A stretch of DNA of 54,446 nucleotides from Elusimicrobiota bacterium (GTDB lineage: Bacteria; Elusimicrobiota; Elusimicrobia; UBA1565; UBA9628): assembly GCA_003151975.1 (NCBI GenBank), contig PLZD01000046.1, forward strand, positions 1 to 54,446, read 5' to 3'. How positions within the stretch are numbered: the stretch's first letter is position 1; each line of letters starts with the position of its first letter. Made by a program: the position numbers and the translations under genes. The notes below the pieces were generated by a model, which had not been told where the DNA came from, made no database searches, and saw nothing but the letters and a program-made list of their open reading frames with translations. Of the stretch, positions 15,375 through 25,542 are shown piece after piece.

Positions 15375-16033
15375 CGCGCCCGGAATCCCGGGGCGAGATC
15401 GCGCTCTCCATCGCCGCGTTCTTCGGATCGCTGGCGCTCAACGCGGCAGCCGTGCGCTTCGTCGAGTCCGCGGGAAATCTCGTGAGCCCGGTGCCCGACA
15501 CGGTGCTCAAACACTTGCCGCTGGTCGACACGCGCTTCGTCTACCTCTGGGGCGCGGCTTTGTTTATCATTGTGGCGTTCGCCGCGACTTTGACGCTCGA
15601 GCGTGGCCGCCTCGGCTACATCGCGCGCCTCTACGCCGCGCTCATCGCGGTCCGCAGCGGGCTCATGGTGCTCACGCCGATGCACGTGCCGGTAGGCGAG
15701 ATGACGCTGGAGGGGCATCCGGCCTTCGCGGCGGTGCGCTACTTCACGGTGCATAACGACTTATTCTTCTCGCTTCACACCGCGCTGCCGTTCTTAGGCT
15801 TCCTCGCATTCAGAAATAGGCCCGTGAAGCTGGCGTGCCTGGGATTCTCCATCGTGCTTGCGGCCGCGGTGCTCTTGGGCCGCAACCACTACTCGATCGA
15901 CGTGGCGGGAGCCTACCTGATCACTTATTCGGTGTTCCGGCTGGTCCCGGCCCCGGAGGCGCGGGCGCCGCGGACTGACCCTGCCCGCCGATCTGAGCCG
16001 CGGGAAGAGCGGGCGGCGCTGACGGCGGCGTAG
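15371..16033 (+). CDS. PAP2-related / sphingomyelin-synthase-like membrane protein
   Basis: 220 residues with a GTG start at 15371 overlapping the tatC stop by four bases. There are about six membrane helices. HNDLFFSLHTALPFLGFLAF and LLGRNHYSIDVAGAYLITYS supply the histidine, histidine and aspartate of the lipid phosphatase / sphingomyelin synthase catalytic triad (SLHT and HYSID). It may transfer or remove a phospho-head group of a membrane lipid; the substrate is unknown. The last 37 codons, rich in arginine and proline, overlap the 3' end of the convergent gene at 15921-16478. Confidence 0.82.
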   Translation: MTRPESRGEIALSIAAFFGSLALNAAAVRFVESAGNLVSPVPDTVLKHLPLVDTRFVYLWGAALFIIVAFAATLTLERGRLGYIARLYAALIAVRSGLMVLTPMHVPVGEMTLEGHPAFAAVRYFTVHNDLFFSLHTALPFLGFLAFRNRPVKLACLGFSIVLAAAVLLGRNHYSIDVAGAYLITYSVFRLVPAPEARAPRTDPARRSEPREERAALTAA

Positions 16034-16478
16034 CCGTCGCGGCGGCGGGCGCCGGCTTGGCTTCGACGGGCTTCTTCTTGGGTTTGGGCGGCGGGATCAG
16101 CCGCATTTTCTTGACGGCCCATTCCGTGCCCGAAAAATCGACGACGAAGTCGGCCTTCAATTTCTCGTGGGTGTTGCCGTCCTCGAGGCTCACGCGTCCC
16201 GAGAACAGTCCCTCGCCGCCTTCGACCGGCTGGACTCCCTTGACGTCCTTGTTGACCAGCTTGAGCATGCGCACGGTGCCCGACGCCTTGTCTTTGAGCG
16301 GCCAATAGCCGTCGCGGGTGCGCGCGGCGATGAAGGACTCCACGACGGTGGGGAAGTTCATGCGCGCGTCATCGAGAGACATCGGGCCGCCGCCGACCGT
16401 GACGTGCGTTTCCACGTCCTGGGCCGCGGCCGGAAGGGCCGCGGCTAAGACGAGAATCAGCGCGCAGAAAATCTTCAT
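15921..16478 (-). CDS. Exported protein with proline/alanine-rich tail
   Basis: 185 residues from MKIFCALILVLAAALPAAAQ, a Sec signal peptide. The mature domain (residues 20-140: MNFPTVVESFIAARTRDGYW, LFSGRVSLEDGNTHEKLKAD, FVVDFSGTEWAVKKMRLIPP) looks like a compact beta-rich periplasmic domain. It is followed by a lysine/proline and then alanine/proline tail of about 45 residues. That tail overlaps the 3' end of the convergent lipid-phosphatase-like gene by 113 bases. I recognise no family. An in-frame ATG 16 codons upstream is less likely because the signal peptide begins at 16478. Confidence 0.75.
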   Translation of the reverse strand: MKIFCALILVLAAALPAAAQDVETHVTVGGGPMSLDDARMNFPTVVESFIAARTRDGYWPLKDKASGTVRMLKLVNKDVKGVQPVEGGEGLFSGRVSLEDGNTHEKLKADFVVDFSGTEWAVKKMRLIPPPKPKKKPVEAKPAPAAATATPPSAPPALPAAQIGGQGQSAAPAPPGPGPAGTPNK

Positions 16479-16549
16479 CAATTCATTGAACCAAAAAAGC
16501 GCGGCCCCCGCCAGGGCGCCGAGCAATCTTGTAGAATAGCCCGTTTCCC

Positions 16550-17767
16550 ATGGGCCTCGACTCCATCTACATCTTCTTCGCGGTCAACTACTTCGCCCAG
16601 GGCATGGGCGGGATCGCCTACGAGCCGATTTCGTACCTGCTCAAGGACGGCTTGGGGCTCAAAGCGGCCGAGAGCGCGAACTTCACCTTCTGGATGACGC
16701 TGCCGTTCCTGATCAAGCCGCTCTACGGCTTCGTGACGGACCTGCTTCCCATCAAGAGGTATCGCCGCCGGCCGCACATCGTGATCGTCGCGGGGCTATC
16801 CGCCGCCGCGTTCCTAGCGCTCTCCGGCATGACGCGCTACTCGTACGCGTCGCTGCTGGTTCTGCTCTTTCTCGTCAACGTCGGGACCGTCGGCTCCGAC
16901 GTGGTGTGCGACGCCGTCATGGTCGAGCAGGGAAAGAAGGGCGGCACGACGGGCGTCTTCCAGGCCGTGCAGATCGCGACGCTCTACGCCGCCTTGGTCG
17001 TCTCGGGCCTCGGGGGCGGCTGGCTGACGGCGCATGCGAGCTACCGGCAGATCTTCGCGCTCTCGGCCGTTTTTCCGGTGATGATCATGGGCTCGTCGTT
17101 CTGGGCGCGCGAGAGCGCCGTCGAAGGCGCGCTAAAAAAAGGGACCGTCGGACTGCGCGACCTGGCGCGCCGGCGCGAGTTCTGGGCGCTGTGCGCGATC
17201 ATCTTCCTCTGGAGTTTCTATCCGTTTCTAGGGACGGCCCAGTTTTATCACCAAACAGAGCGGCTGGGCCTGAAGCCCGTCTTCATCGGCTTCTTGGCCA
17301 CGCTGAGCGGCGTCGCCGGCGTCGCAGGAGCGGCGTTCTATGGCCGCGTCATCGGCAAGCGCTGGAGCACGGCGACGATGGTTCGCGCGGCGGTGATCCT
17401 CGGCGCGCCTTTGAGCCTCAGCTTTCTTTTCTACGTCGGCCCGATTTCGGTCGCGATCGTCACCGTGATCTGGGGCGCGGCCGGCGTGACCCTGCGGCTG
17501 GCGTTGATGGATCTCGCCGCGCAGTCGTGTCCTGAGGGCGGCGAGGCGACGGCGTTCGCCGTCTACATGTCGGTGTTCAACCTCGCGGCCTCCGCGTCGA
17601 ACACGCTCGGGGGGAACTTCTATGAGATCCTCAAGACGAGGCTGGCGGGCACCGCCGATCCGGCGTACGGCGCGATGGTCGCGCTGACCTTGATTGGATC
17701 TGGGTGCACGCTGGCGTGCTGGCCGCTGCTGAAATTTGCGATTCCGCCGGAGCGTTCCTCGGCTTAG
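16550..17767 (+). CDS. Major facilitator, BT1 / folate-biopterin transporter-like
   Basis: 405 residues with about 12 membrane helices. The N-terminus VNYFAQGMGGIAYEPISYLL and LPFLIKPLYGFVTDLLPIKR followed by YRRRPHIV match the BT1/FBT family pattern (KP.YG..SD..PI..YRR). Family members in protists and plants move folates and pterins; bacterial ones are mostly uncharacterised. A TAGAAT -10-like box lies 12 bases before the ATG, leaving a very short leader. It ends in a four-base overlap with the convergent ROK kinase. Confidence 0.85.
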   Translation: MGLDSIYIFFAVNYFAQGMGGIAYEPISYLLKDGLGLKAAESANFTFWMTLPFLIKPLYGFVTDLLPIKRYRRRPHIVIVAGLSAAAFLALSGMTRYSYASLLVLLFLVNVGTVGSDVVCDAVMVEQGKKGGTTGVFQAVQIATLYAALVVSGLGGGWLTAHASYRQIFALSAVFPVMIMGSSFWARESAVEGALKKGTVGLRDLARRREFWALCAIIFLWSFYPFLGTAQFYHQTERLGLKPVFIGFLATLSGVAGVAGAAFYGRVIGKRWSTATMVRAAVILGAPLSLSFLFYVGPISVAIVTVIWGAAGVTLRLALMDLAAQSCPEGGEATAFAVYMSVFNLAASASNTLGGNFYEILKTRLAGTADPAYGAMVALTLIGSGCTLACWPLLKFAIPPERSSA

Positions 17768-18693
17768 GGGCGGCGCGCCAAGGCGACCGCGCCGAGAAGG
17801 ACGGCGTCGTCGCCGAGCTGGGACGCCACGGCGCGGCAGCGGCCGACGCGCTTAAAGAAAGGATCTCGGTCGAGGGCCCTTTGTACGATCGGCAGGATGA
17901 AGCCGCCGCAGGCCTCGATGAGGCCGCCGCCGAAGAGGAAGAGCTCGGGGTCGAAGGCGTGGCGCAAAGACACGCAGGCCGAACCCAGGTGCTCGGAGGC
18001 ACGGCGCAGAGCGCGCGTGATGATTCTGTCCTTGCGCTTGAGGCCCTTGGCGAGGACCTTGCTTTTGATCCGCGACTTGTCCCTCTCGCCGCGCGCGCGG
18101 TGAATCTCGCGCTCGATGGCGGTGCGGCTGGAGAAGGCTTCCAGGCAGCCGCGATTGCCGCAGCCGCAGAGAGGGCCGGCGGGGTCGACGATGAGGTGCC
18201 CGAGTTCCGCGGCGGCGCCGTGAGCGCCGAGCAAGAGCGTCCCGTCGACAATAACGCCGCCGCCCACGCCGGTGCCGGGGAAAATGCCGACCAAATTGCG
18301 GGCGCCCTTGGCGCCGCCCAGCCACTGTTCTCCCAGGACGCCGAGGTTGACGTCGTTGCCAAGGCGAACCTTAAGGCCCAAGAGCTTCTCGAGTTTGCCG
18401 GCCAACGGATAGCCGGAGAGGGAGATATTCGGCGCGCTGACCACGCGGCGGCCCTCGGGGTCGATGATGCCCGGCGCGCCCAGGCCCACGCCGCGGATGT
18501 CCTTGAGCCTCAAGCCGCGCTGGGCGACCACGCTCTTGATGACGCCTGTGATCACCTTCAGGATCTGCTTGGGCTTGGCCCCGCGCGGAGTCGCGGTCTT
18601 GTCGCGCGAGAGGATCTTGCCTTTGTGGTCCGCCAACGCCGCGGAGATCTTAGTGCCGCCCACGTCCACGCCGACGTAGAAGTTGCTGGGCAT
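17764..18693 (-). CDS. ROK-family sugar kinase (glucokinase-like)
   Basis: 309 residues. VGVDVGGTKISAAL is the ATP phosphate-binding start, LGNDVNLGVLGEQWLGGAKG carries the catalytic aspartate (GND), FPGTGVGGGVIVDG the second glycine loop, and CGCGNRGCLEAFSS the ROK zinc-binding cysteine cluster. The family phosphorylates glucose or N-acetyl-hexosamines; the substrate cannot be read here. There is no helix-turn-helix domain, so it is a kinase and not a ROK repressor. It follows the NlpC/P60 gene by 15 bases, last in a three-gene operon. Confidence 0.92.
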   Translation of the reverse strand: MPSNFYVGVDVGGTKISAALADHKGKILSRDKTATPRGAKPKQILKVITGVIKSVVAQRGLRLKDIRGVGLGAPGIIDPEGRRVVSAPNISLSGYPLAGKLEKLLGLKVRLGNDVNLGVLGEQWLGGAKGARNLVGIFPGTGVGGGVIVDGTLLLGAHGAAAELGHLIVDPAGPLCGCGNRGCLEAFSSRTAIEREIHRARGERDKSRIKSKVLAKGLKRKDRIITRALRRASEHLGSACVSLRHAFDPELFLFGGGLIEACGGFILPIVQRALDRDPFFKRVGRCRAVASQLGDDAVLLGAVALARRP

Positions 18694-18708
18694 GGCCGCG
18701 GGTTTCTT

Positions 18709-20063
18709 CTAGGGAACTACTCTGCGAGCGCCCAGATACCGGGGCAGGTAGTACTTTTGGTCGAGATTCGTGATGATGACGCCGTGGGAGGACGAGGCCT
18801 CGATGAACTTGCGATTTTTCGCATCCACAACCATGCCCACATGCGAAACACCGACTCCCATAGTGTTGAAGAACACGAGGTCGCCCTCGTGGAGTTCCGT
18901 CTTCGAGTTGACGTGCTCGCCGATCTTGTACTGGTCGCGGCTGACGCGCGGGATCTTCACGCGGTTGTCGCCGTAGCTGCTCATCGTCAGGCCGGAGCAG
19001 TCGATGCCGCTGTGCGTGACGCCGCCCCAGACGTAAGGAGTTCCTAAATAAGTGCGAGCCGAAGTATTCAAATTCGGCCAGAGCTTCGACATTTGCAAGC
19101 CGAGCGCCGCGGGCGTCGAATCGGCGGGGGGCGTGGGCGGCGCGGTTTTCTTCGGGCGGCTTGAGGTCGTCCCTTCGCTGGTCGGCTTCGAGCCTCTCTG
19201 CGGAATGGATTGCGGGCCCTCGGCGGGCAGCGGATGCGGCGCGATTTCAGGCTGGGTCTTCTCGACGGGGGCCGCTTTCGATTCGGGCTTGGGCTCTTCC
19301 GGGACGGCCGCTTGAGGCGCGGGCTCCTCCACCTTGGGCTTTGCCTCATAGACGGGCGGCGGAATCGGCTTGCGGTTGTAGACGCCTTCGTAATCCGGAA
19401 GCTCCGGCTTGCCGCCGGTGCGCTTGAGCGTGCGGAAATATTCGGTCGCCTTCGCGGTGAGAGCGCCGGGGCGAGCCGACTCATCCTTCTGCATCGTTCC
19501 GAAGACGTAGGTCGCGTAATCCTTGAGATCGAGTCCTTCTTTCGCGGCACCGACCAGGCCCCACTTGAGCGTGTTGAAGGTCGAGTCGTCCCAGTCCTTC
19601 TCCAGCGCGTTGCGCACGAGGTCGGCGGCGACGGCGTCGGGCACATTATTCTGCGCCATCTCGTTGTAGCCGTTGGCCCACGTGCTGATCTTGTCTTCGG
19701 GGATTTTCTTGCGGTAGCCGTAGAGCGCGATGCCCTCGACGACGTCGGCCGGCGCGCCTCGGCCGATGGCTTGGTAGGCCGCGAAGGCCACGTCGGCGAT
19801 GCGCTCGGGATCGGTGCCGTCGAAAGTTCCCTCGACGATCATGCGCATCACGACTTGGGCACCTTGCGGCTGGTCGGGGTGGACGACTTGAAAACGATAG
19901 TCGGCGAAGCGGTCGGAGATCGCGGCGAGGAGCTTGGCGCGATCGGCGGGGGTGTAAGCCTTGTCCTGGTTGACCGCCGCGGTCACGTACTCAATGAGGT
20001 TTTGCTTGGGCTGGGCCGCGGCGGGGGAGGAGAGAGCGAGAACGAGGGGAAGAAGAAGCTTCA

Positions 20064-20064
<1 letters not shown>
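18709..20064 (-). CDS. Exported NlpC/P60 cysteine hydrolase
   Basis: 451 residues. The signal peptide is [18 protein letters not shown]; the ATG at 20064 overlaps the protease stop as TGATG, and the codon before it is TTG. A helical N-terminal domain (20-200) is followed by a long proline/glutamate/lysine-rich linker (about 225-320) and a C-terminal NlpC/P60 domain. The domain has the catalytic cysteine in [18 protein letters not shown] (about residue 357) and the histidine in [10 protein letters not shown] (about 408). Such enzymes cut D-Glu-diaminopimelate bonds in peptidoglycan stem peptides. The linker suggests reach through the cell wall. Confidence 0.92.
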
Positions 20065-21878
<1,814 letters not shown>

Positions 21879-21888
21879 GATTCGCTAG

Positions 21889-21917
21889 ACTTTAACAGAC
21901 GCGACATCCTTTGTCAA
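21889..21917 (-). promoter_or_regulatory. Promoter TTGACA-N17-TAAAGT for the protease operon
   Basis: Minus strand: consensus -35 TTGACA (21917-21912), 17-base spacer, -10 TAAAGT (21894-21889). The ATG at 21878 is 10 bases beyond the -10 box, so the leader would be about 3-4 bases, or about 9-10 if the ATG at 21872 is used. Confidence 0.72.
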
Positions 21918-21958
21918 TACTGGACCGGCTTCCGGGCTCTGTGACTTCAGTCCGCGTC

Positions 21959-21987
21959 TTGCGGTGAAGCGGCGGGAGAGCTAGAAT
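21959..21987 (+). promoter_or_regulatory. Promoter TTGCGG-N17-TAGAAT, leaderless arrangement
   Basis: -35 TTGCGG at 21959-21964, 17-base spacer, -10 TAGAAT at 21982-21987. The ATG of the large AsmA-like gene begins six bases later, at 21994, so the mRNA should start at the ATG itself. Confidence 0.6.
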
Positions 21988-21993
21988 GCCTAC

Positions 21994-24900
21994 ATGCGCC
22001 GCGTTCCGCTCCTGTTGAAGATCGCCGCCGGTTTGGCGGCATTGTTCGTCGTCGCGGCCGTCCTCGGCACGATCGCGCTGAAGAAATATCTGCCGCCCGA
22101 GAAAGTCCGCGAGCTCATCACGGAGAATTCTCGGAAGTACCTGCATCGCGAGGTCCGCATGCAAAGCCTCGACCTCAACGCGATCAAGGGCCTAGTCATC
22201 GGCGGCCTCGAGGTTTCCGAGAATCCCGACTTCAACGCCGGCACCTTCGCGAAGGCCGACGGTTTCCAGCTGCGCGTGCGCCTGGCGCCGCTGCTGCACG
22301 GCAGCGTCGCCGTCGACCGGCTCGCGGTCTCGGGGCTGCGCCTGACCATCAAAAAGGACGAGGACGGCCTCTTTAACTTCTCCGACATCGCGGGTTCGAC
22401 GGGCACCTCGGCGGGCGGTACCGCCGCCAAGGGCCTGCCGCTCGTGCTCGACGTGCGGCAATTGTCGATCAGCGACGGCCAGGTCTCGTACGCCGATGCC
22501 GGAACGGGCGACCAACTCGCGCTCTCGGCCATCTCGGCCCAGCTGACCGACCTCTCGCTCGACGACGACACCAAGGTCTCGCTCTCGCTGAAGGCGGACG
22601 GTCATCTGTCGAAGAGGCCGGTCAAAGCGTCCGTCGAATTCCTCGGCAGCGTCAACGCGGCCAAGCTGAACCTCGACAAAGTCTCGGTCGCCATGAAGAA
22701 GGCGGTCGTCTCGACGCCGCAAGGAAGCGCGTCGCTCTCGGGGACGATCAAGGGGGCTCGCTCGCCCGAGGTCGATCTCACCGCGGAAGTGACTTTGTCC
22801 GGCGCGTCCCCCGTCAAGGCGGAGGTCAAAGGGACGATCACCGACATCTCCTCCCAAAGTCCGTCGGCGTCCCTTGCCGTCAAGGCGCATCTTCCCGCGC
22901 TTAAGGCCTCGGACCTCAAGGCCTTCGGCCTGCCGGCCGATGTCCCGGTCCCGCAGTCCGACGTGGACACCCAGTTCGAGTTGGCGGGCGAGCTCGTCAC
23001 GCTCAAGACGCTTCACTTCAAGACCGCGGCGGCGACGCTTGACGCCTCGGGCACGATCGACCACATCCGAGCGACACCGGCGCCCGCGCTCGAAGTCTCG
23101 GCGAAGGCCGATCTGCCCGCGCTCGCCTCGGCCGATCTCGCGTTCCTGAAGGCGCGCGGCGTGAAAATCCCCGACGGCCTCTCGCTGCCCGCGTGCAAAG
23201 TCGACGCGAGCGTCCAGCTCAAGGCCGACTCGGCGGCGATCAAGTCGCTGCATCTTGCCGGCCAGGGCGCGACGCTCGACGTTTCGGGGATCATCGATCA
23301 TCTTCACACCAACCCCACTCCCGCGCTCGACGTCTCGGCCAAGCTCGATTTGGCCGGCCTCTCCTCGTCGGACCTCGCGCCGCTGCGCGCGCTGGGCGCG
23401 CCCGTGCCCGACGGACTCTCTCTGCCCGCGTTCAAGCTCGAGGCCAACGCGCATCTGGAAGGCGACGGCGCCTCCATCAAGTCCCTGCATTACGCCACGG
23501 ACGGCGGGACCCTGGACGCTTCGGGCTCGGTGCGCGGCCTGCGCTCGGGCAAGCCCGCGCCGGATCTTTCCGTCGCGTTGAAGGCGAGCGCGCCGAAAAT
23601 CACGCCGGTGGTGACCGCGCTCATGAAGGCGTATAAGATCGAAGTTCCGCCCGGGCTTTCGTCGCGCTCCGGCGAGGTCGACACGCAATTCCATTTGACG
23701 GCCGACGCGGCGGACCTGAAATCGTTCCACCTCGTCTCGCAGGGGAGCGCGATCGACGCCTCGGGGCGCGTGCAGGGGCTTGCCTCCGGCAATTATCAGC
23801 CTGCGCTCGACGTGGCGGCCAGGCTCGACGTTCCGGAGGTGACTTCGGACGACCTCGTCTTCCTCAAGTCCTACAAGATCGACGTTCCCGCGGGAATGAG
23901 CCTGCCGCCGGCGAAGGTCGACGCGAAGCTGCACTACACGCCCGACGATGTCACGGTGTCCGAGCTGAGCTTCAAAAACAAATACGCCGACGCCAAAGCG
24001 TCCGGGGCCGTGCACAAGATGCGTTCGGGGCATCCGCAAGGCACGGTCAACGGCTCCGCGATCTTGCACATGCCCGCGCTCACCGCCAAGGACCTCGCCT
24101 TTTTGAAAATGATCCCGAAGCTCAGCGTGCCGGATTCCGTCGCCTGGCCGGCGACGGAGGCCGACGCGCAATTTGTTTTCGGCGGTTCGGACATCAGCCT
24201 TCCCAAGCTTCATGTGAAGAACGCGATCCTCGCCATCGACGGCTCGGGCGCCGTCAAGAACCTCGCGACCGACCCGACGATCTCGGTCAGCGCCAAGACG
24301 TCTCTGCCTGCCTTCGCCTCCGCCGATATTGCCTTCGTCCCCGGGATTCCGACGGATCTCAAATTCCCGGCCTCGACGATAGAGCTGCGCAACCTGGCCG
24401 CGAGCCGCGACGCGGTCAGCTTCGACTTCTTGAAGCTCGAGGCGGGGAAGAACTCGGTCGAAGCCAAGGGCCTCGTGAAGAATCTGAAATCGGGCGCGCC
24501 GCTCTTCAAGCTGACGGTGATCTGCCCCGGCTTCGTCTTGGAAGAGCTCACCGATCTCTCGCCGCAGACGCGGCAGATGGGCCTCAAGGGCATCGGGCGC
24601 TTCAAGATTTTCATCGCCGGCGAGCCGACGAAGGGCACCGCGGCCTACACCGGCGACATGGAAGTCCGCGGCGTCAGGATGGATGTGCAGGGTTTCAAAC
24701 TCGCGAATTTCTCAGGAAAGGGAAGCTTCGACGACACGCTGATCGACTTTCCGGTCAAGGACGGCGGCATCAAGGGCGACATCGACGACGGGCATCTCGA
24801 GATGGACCTCAGCGTCAAGAACTACCTCAAGAGCCCGCAGATCGACATTCAGGACGGCTCGCTCACCGCGCTCGACGCGGGCAAGCTGCTGGCGGCTAAA

Positions 24901-25539
24901 GAAGCGTCATCTAAGAACAAGACCGAAGGCGCGCCGGCCGCGATCAAGCCCTTCGGCATCAAGATATGGAACGCGTTCACGATTACCAAGCTCACGCATC
25001 CCAACGCGACCGTCGACAAGATCTCCATGCAGTGCGACCTCTCGGGGATCACGCCGGACATGAAGAAGCTGGACGGGAAGGCGAAGTTCAGCACGCAGGG
25101 CGGCCATCTCCTCGACGTGGAGAAGCTGGCGGGCCATCACGTCCTCTTCAAGCTCATGGCCTTGCCCTTGATCACGATGCGGGCGCTGCACCTGTTCCCC
25201 AACTTGGGAGACATCGCCTTCAACCAGCTCGAGGGGGACTACGACATCACGAAGGGAGTCGTGACCGTCAACAAGTTCTTGCTCGACGGCGACAGGCTAA
25301 ACGTCAACGTCAACGAGGGAGCGCTGGATTTTCCGAACGACCAGCAGCACATGGATATCAGCGTGAAGGCCGGCGTGATTTCCAAGCACATGGTGTCCTG
25401 CGGCTCCATCTCGAACCCGAACACCGACTGCAAAAGTATCGTGCGGAAGGTCATCGACTCCGGCGAAGGCATGGGCAAGCTGCCCCTCAACGTGATCGAG
25501 ACCGGCGCCGATCAGGTCGAGAAGGCCCTGCCGAAGTAG
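21994..25539 (+). CDS. Giant AsmA-like envelope protein with seven internal repeats
   Basis: 1181 residues. An N-terminal membrane helix (about 8-30) is followed by the AsmA start pattern (LPPEKVRELITENSRKYLHR, VIGGLEVSENPDFN). Between residues about 300 and 850 there are about seven tandem units of 79 residues, each beginning like LPALASADLAFLKARGVKIP and containing IKSLHL..QGATLDVSG. The C-terminal AsmA part follows (FKIFIAGEPTKGTAAYTGDM, LSGITPDMKKLDGKAKF). AsmA/TamB/YhdP-like proteins form a hydrophobic groove that carries phospholipids across the periplasm; the repeats would lengthen it, which is inference. A shorter paralogue lies at 28964-30460. It starts six bases after a -10 box. Confidence 0.88.
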   Translation: MRRVPLLLKIAAGLAALFVVAAVLGTIALKKYLPPEKVRELITENSRKYLHREVRMQSLDLNAIKGLVIGGLEVSENPDFNAGTFAKADGFQLRVRLAPLLHGSVAVDRLAVSGLRLTIKKDEDGLFNFSDIAGSTGTSAGGTAAKGLPLVLDVRQLSISDGQVSYADAGTGDQLALSAISAQLTDLSLDDDTKVSLSLKADGHLSKRPVKASVEFLGSVNAAKLNLDKVSVAMKKAVVSTPQGSASLSGTIKGARSPEVDLTAEVTLSGASPVKAEVKGTITDISSQSPSASLAVKAHLPALKASDLKAFGLPADVPVPQSDVDTQFELAGELVTLKTLHFKTAAATLDASGTIDHIRATPAPALEVSAKADLPALASADLAFLKARGVKIPDGLSLPACKVDASVQLKADSAAIKSLHLAGQGATLDVSGIIDHLHTNPTPALDVSAKLDLAGLSSSDLAPLRALGAPVPDGLSLPAFKLEANAHLEGDGASIKSLHYATDGGTLDASGSVRGLRSGKPAPDLSVALKASAPKITPVVTALMKAYKIEVPPGLSSRSGEVDTQFHLTADAADLKSFHLVSQGSAIDASGRVQGLASGNYQPALDVAARLDVPEVTSDDLVFLKSYKIDVPAGMSLPPAKVDAKLHYTPDDVTVSELSFKNKYADAKASGAVHKMRSGHPQGTVNGSAILHMPALTAKDLAFLKMIPKLSVPDSVAWPATEADAQFVFGGSDISLPKLHVKNAILAIDGSGAVKNLATDPTISVSAKTSLPAFASADIAFVPGIPTDLKFPASTIELRNLAASRDAVSFDFLKLEAGKNSVEAKGLVKNLKSGAPLFKLTVICPGFVLEELTDLSPQTRQMGLKGIGRFKIFIAGEPTKGTAAYTGDMEVRGVRMDVQGFKLANFSGKGSFDDTLIDFPVKDGGIKGDIDDGHLEMDLSVKNYLKSPQIDIQDGSLTALDAGKLLAAKEASSKNKTEGAPAAIKPFGIKIWNAFTITKLTHPNATVDKISMQCDLSGITPDMKKLDGKAKFSTQGGHLLDVEKLAGHHVLFKLMALPLITMRALHLFPNLGDIAFNQLEGDYDITKGVVTVNKFLLDGDRLNVNVNEGALDFPNDQQHMDISVKAGVISKHMVSCGSISNPNTDCKSIVRKVIDSGEGMGKLPLNVIETGADQVEKALPK
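22891..24540 (+). repeat. Seven diverged 237-base coding repeats inside the AsmA-like gene
   Basis: The translated units start at residues near 300, 378, 457, 537, 616, 694 and 772 and share the order L-P-A-L-x-S-x-D-L, then V-P-x-G-L-S-L-P, V-D-A, I-K-S-L-H-L, L-D-A-S-G-x-x, P-A-L-x-V-S-A. Units 2 and 3 are the closest pair; units 6 and 7 are the most diverged. Boundaries are approximate, read by eye. Confidence 0.75.
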
Positions 25540-25542
25540 GTC

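Noticed and set aside
22192-24213. 673-residue minus-strand reading frame opposite the AsmA-like gene
   Set aside because: Arginine/glycine-rich shadow caused by the repeated codon pattern of the real gene.
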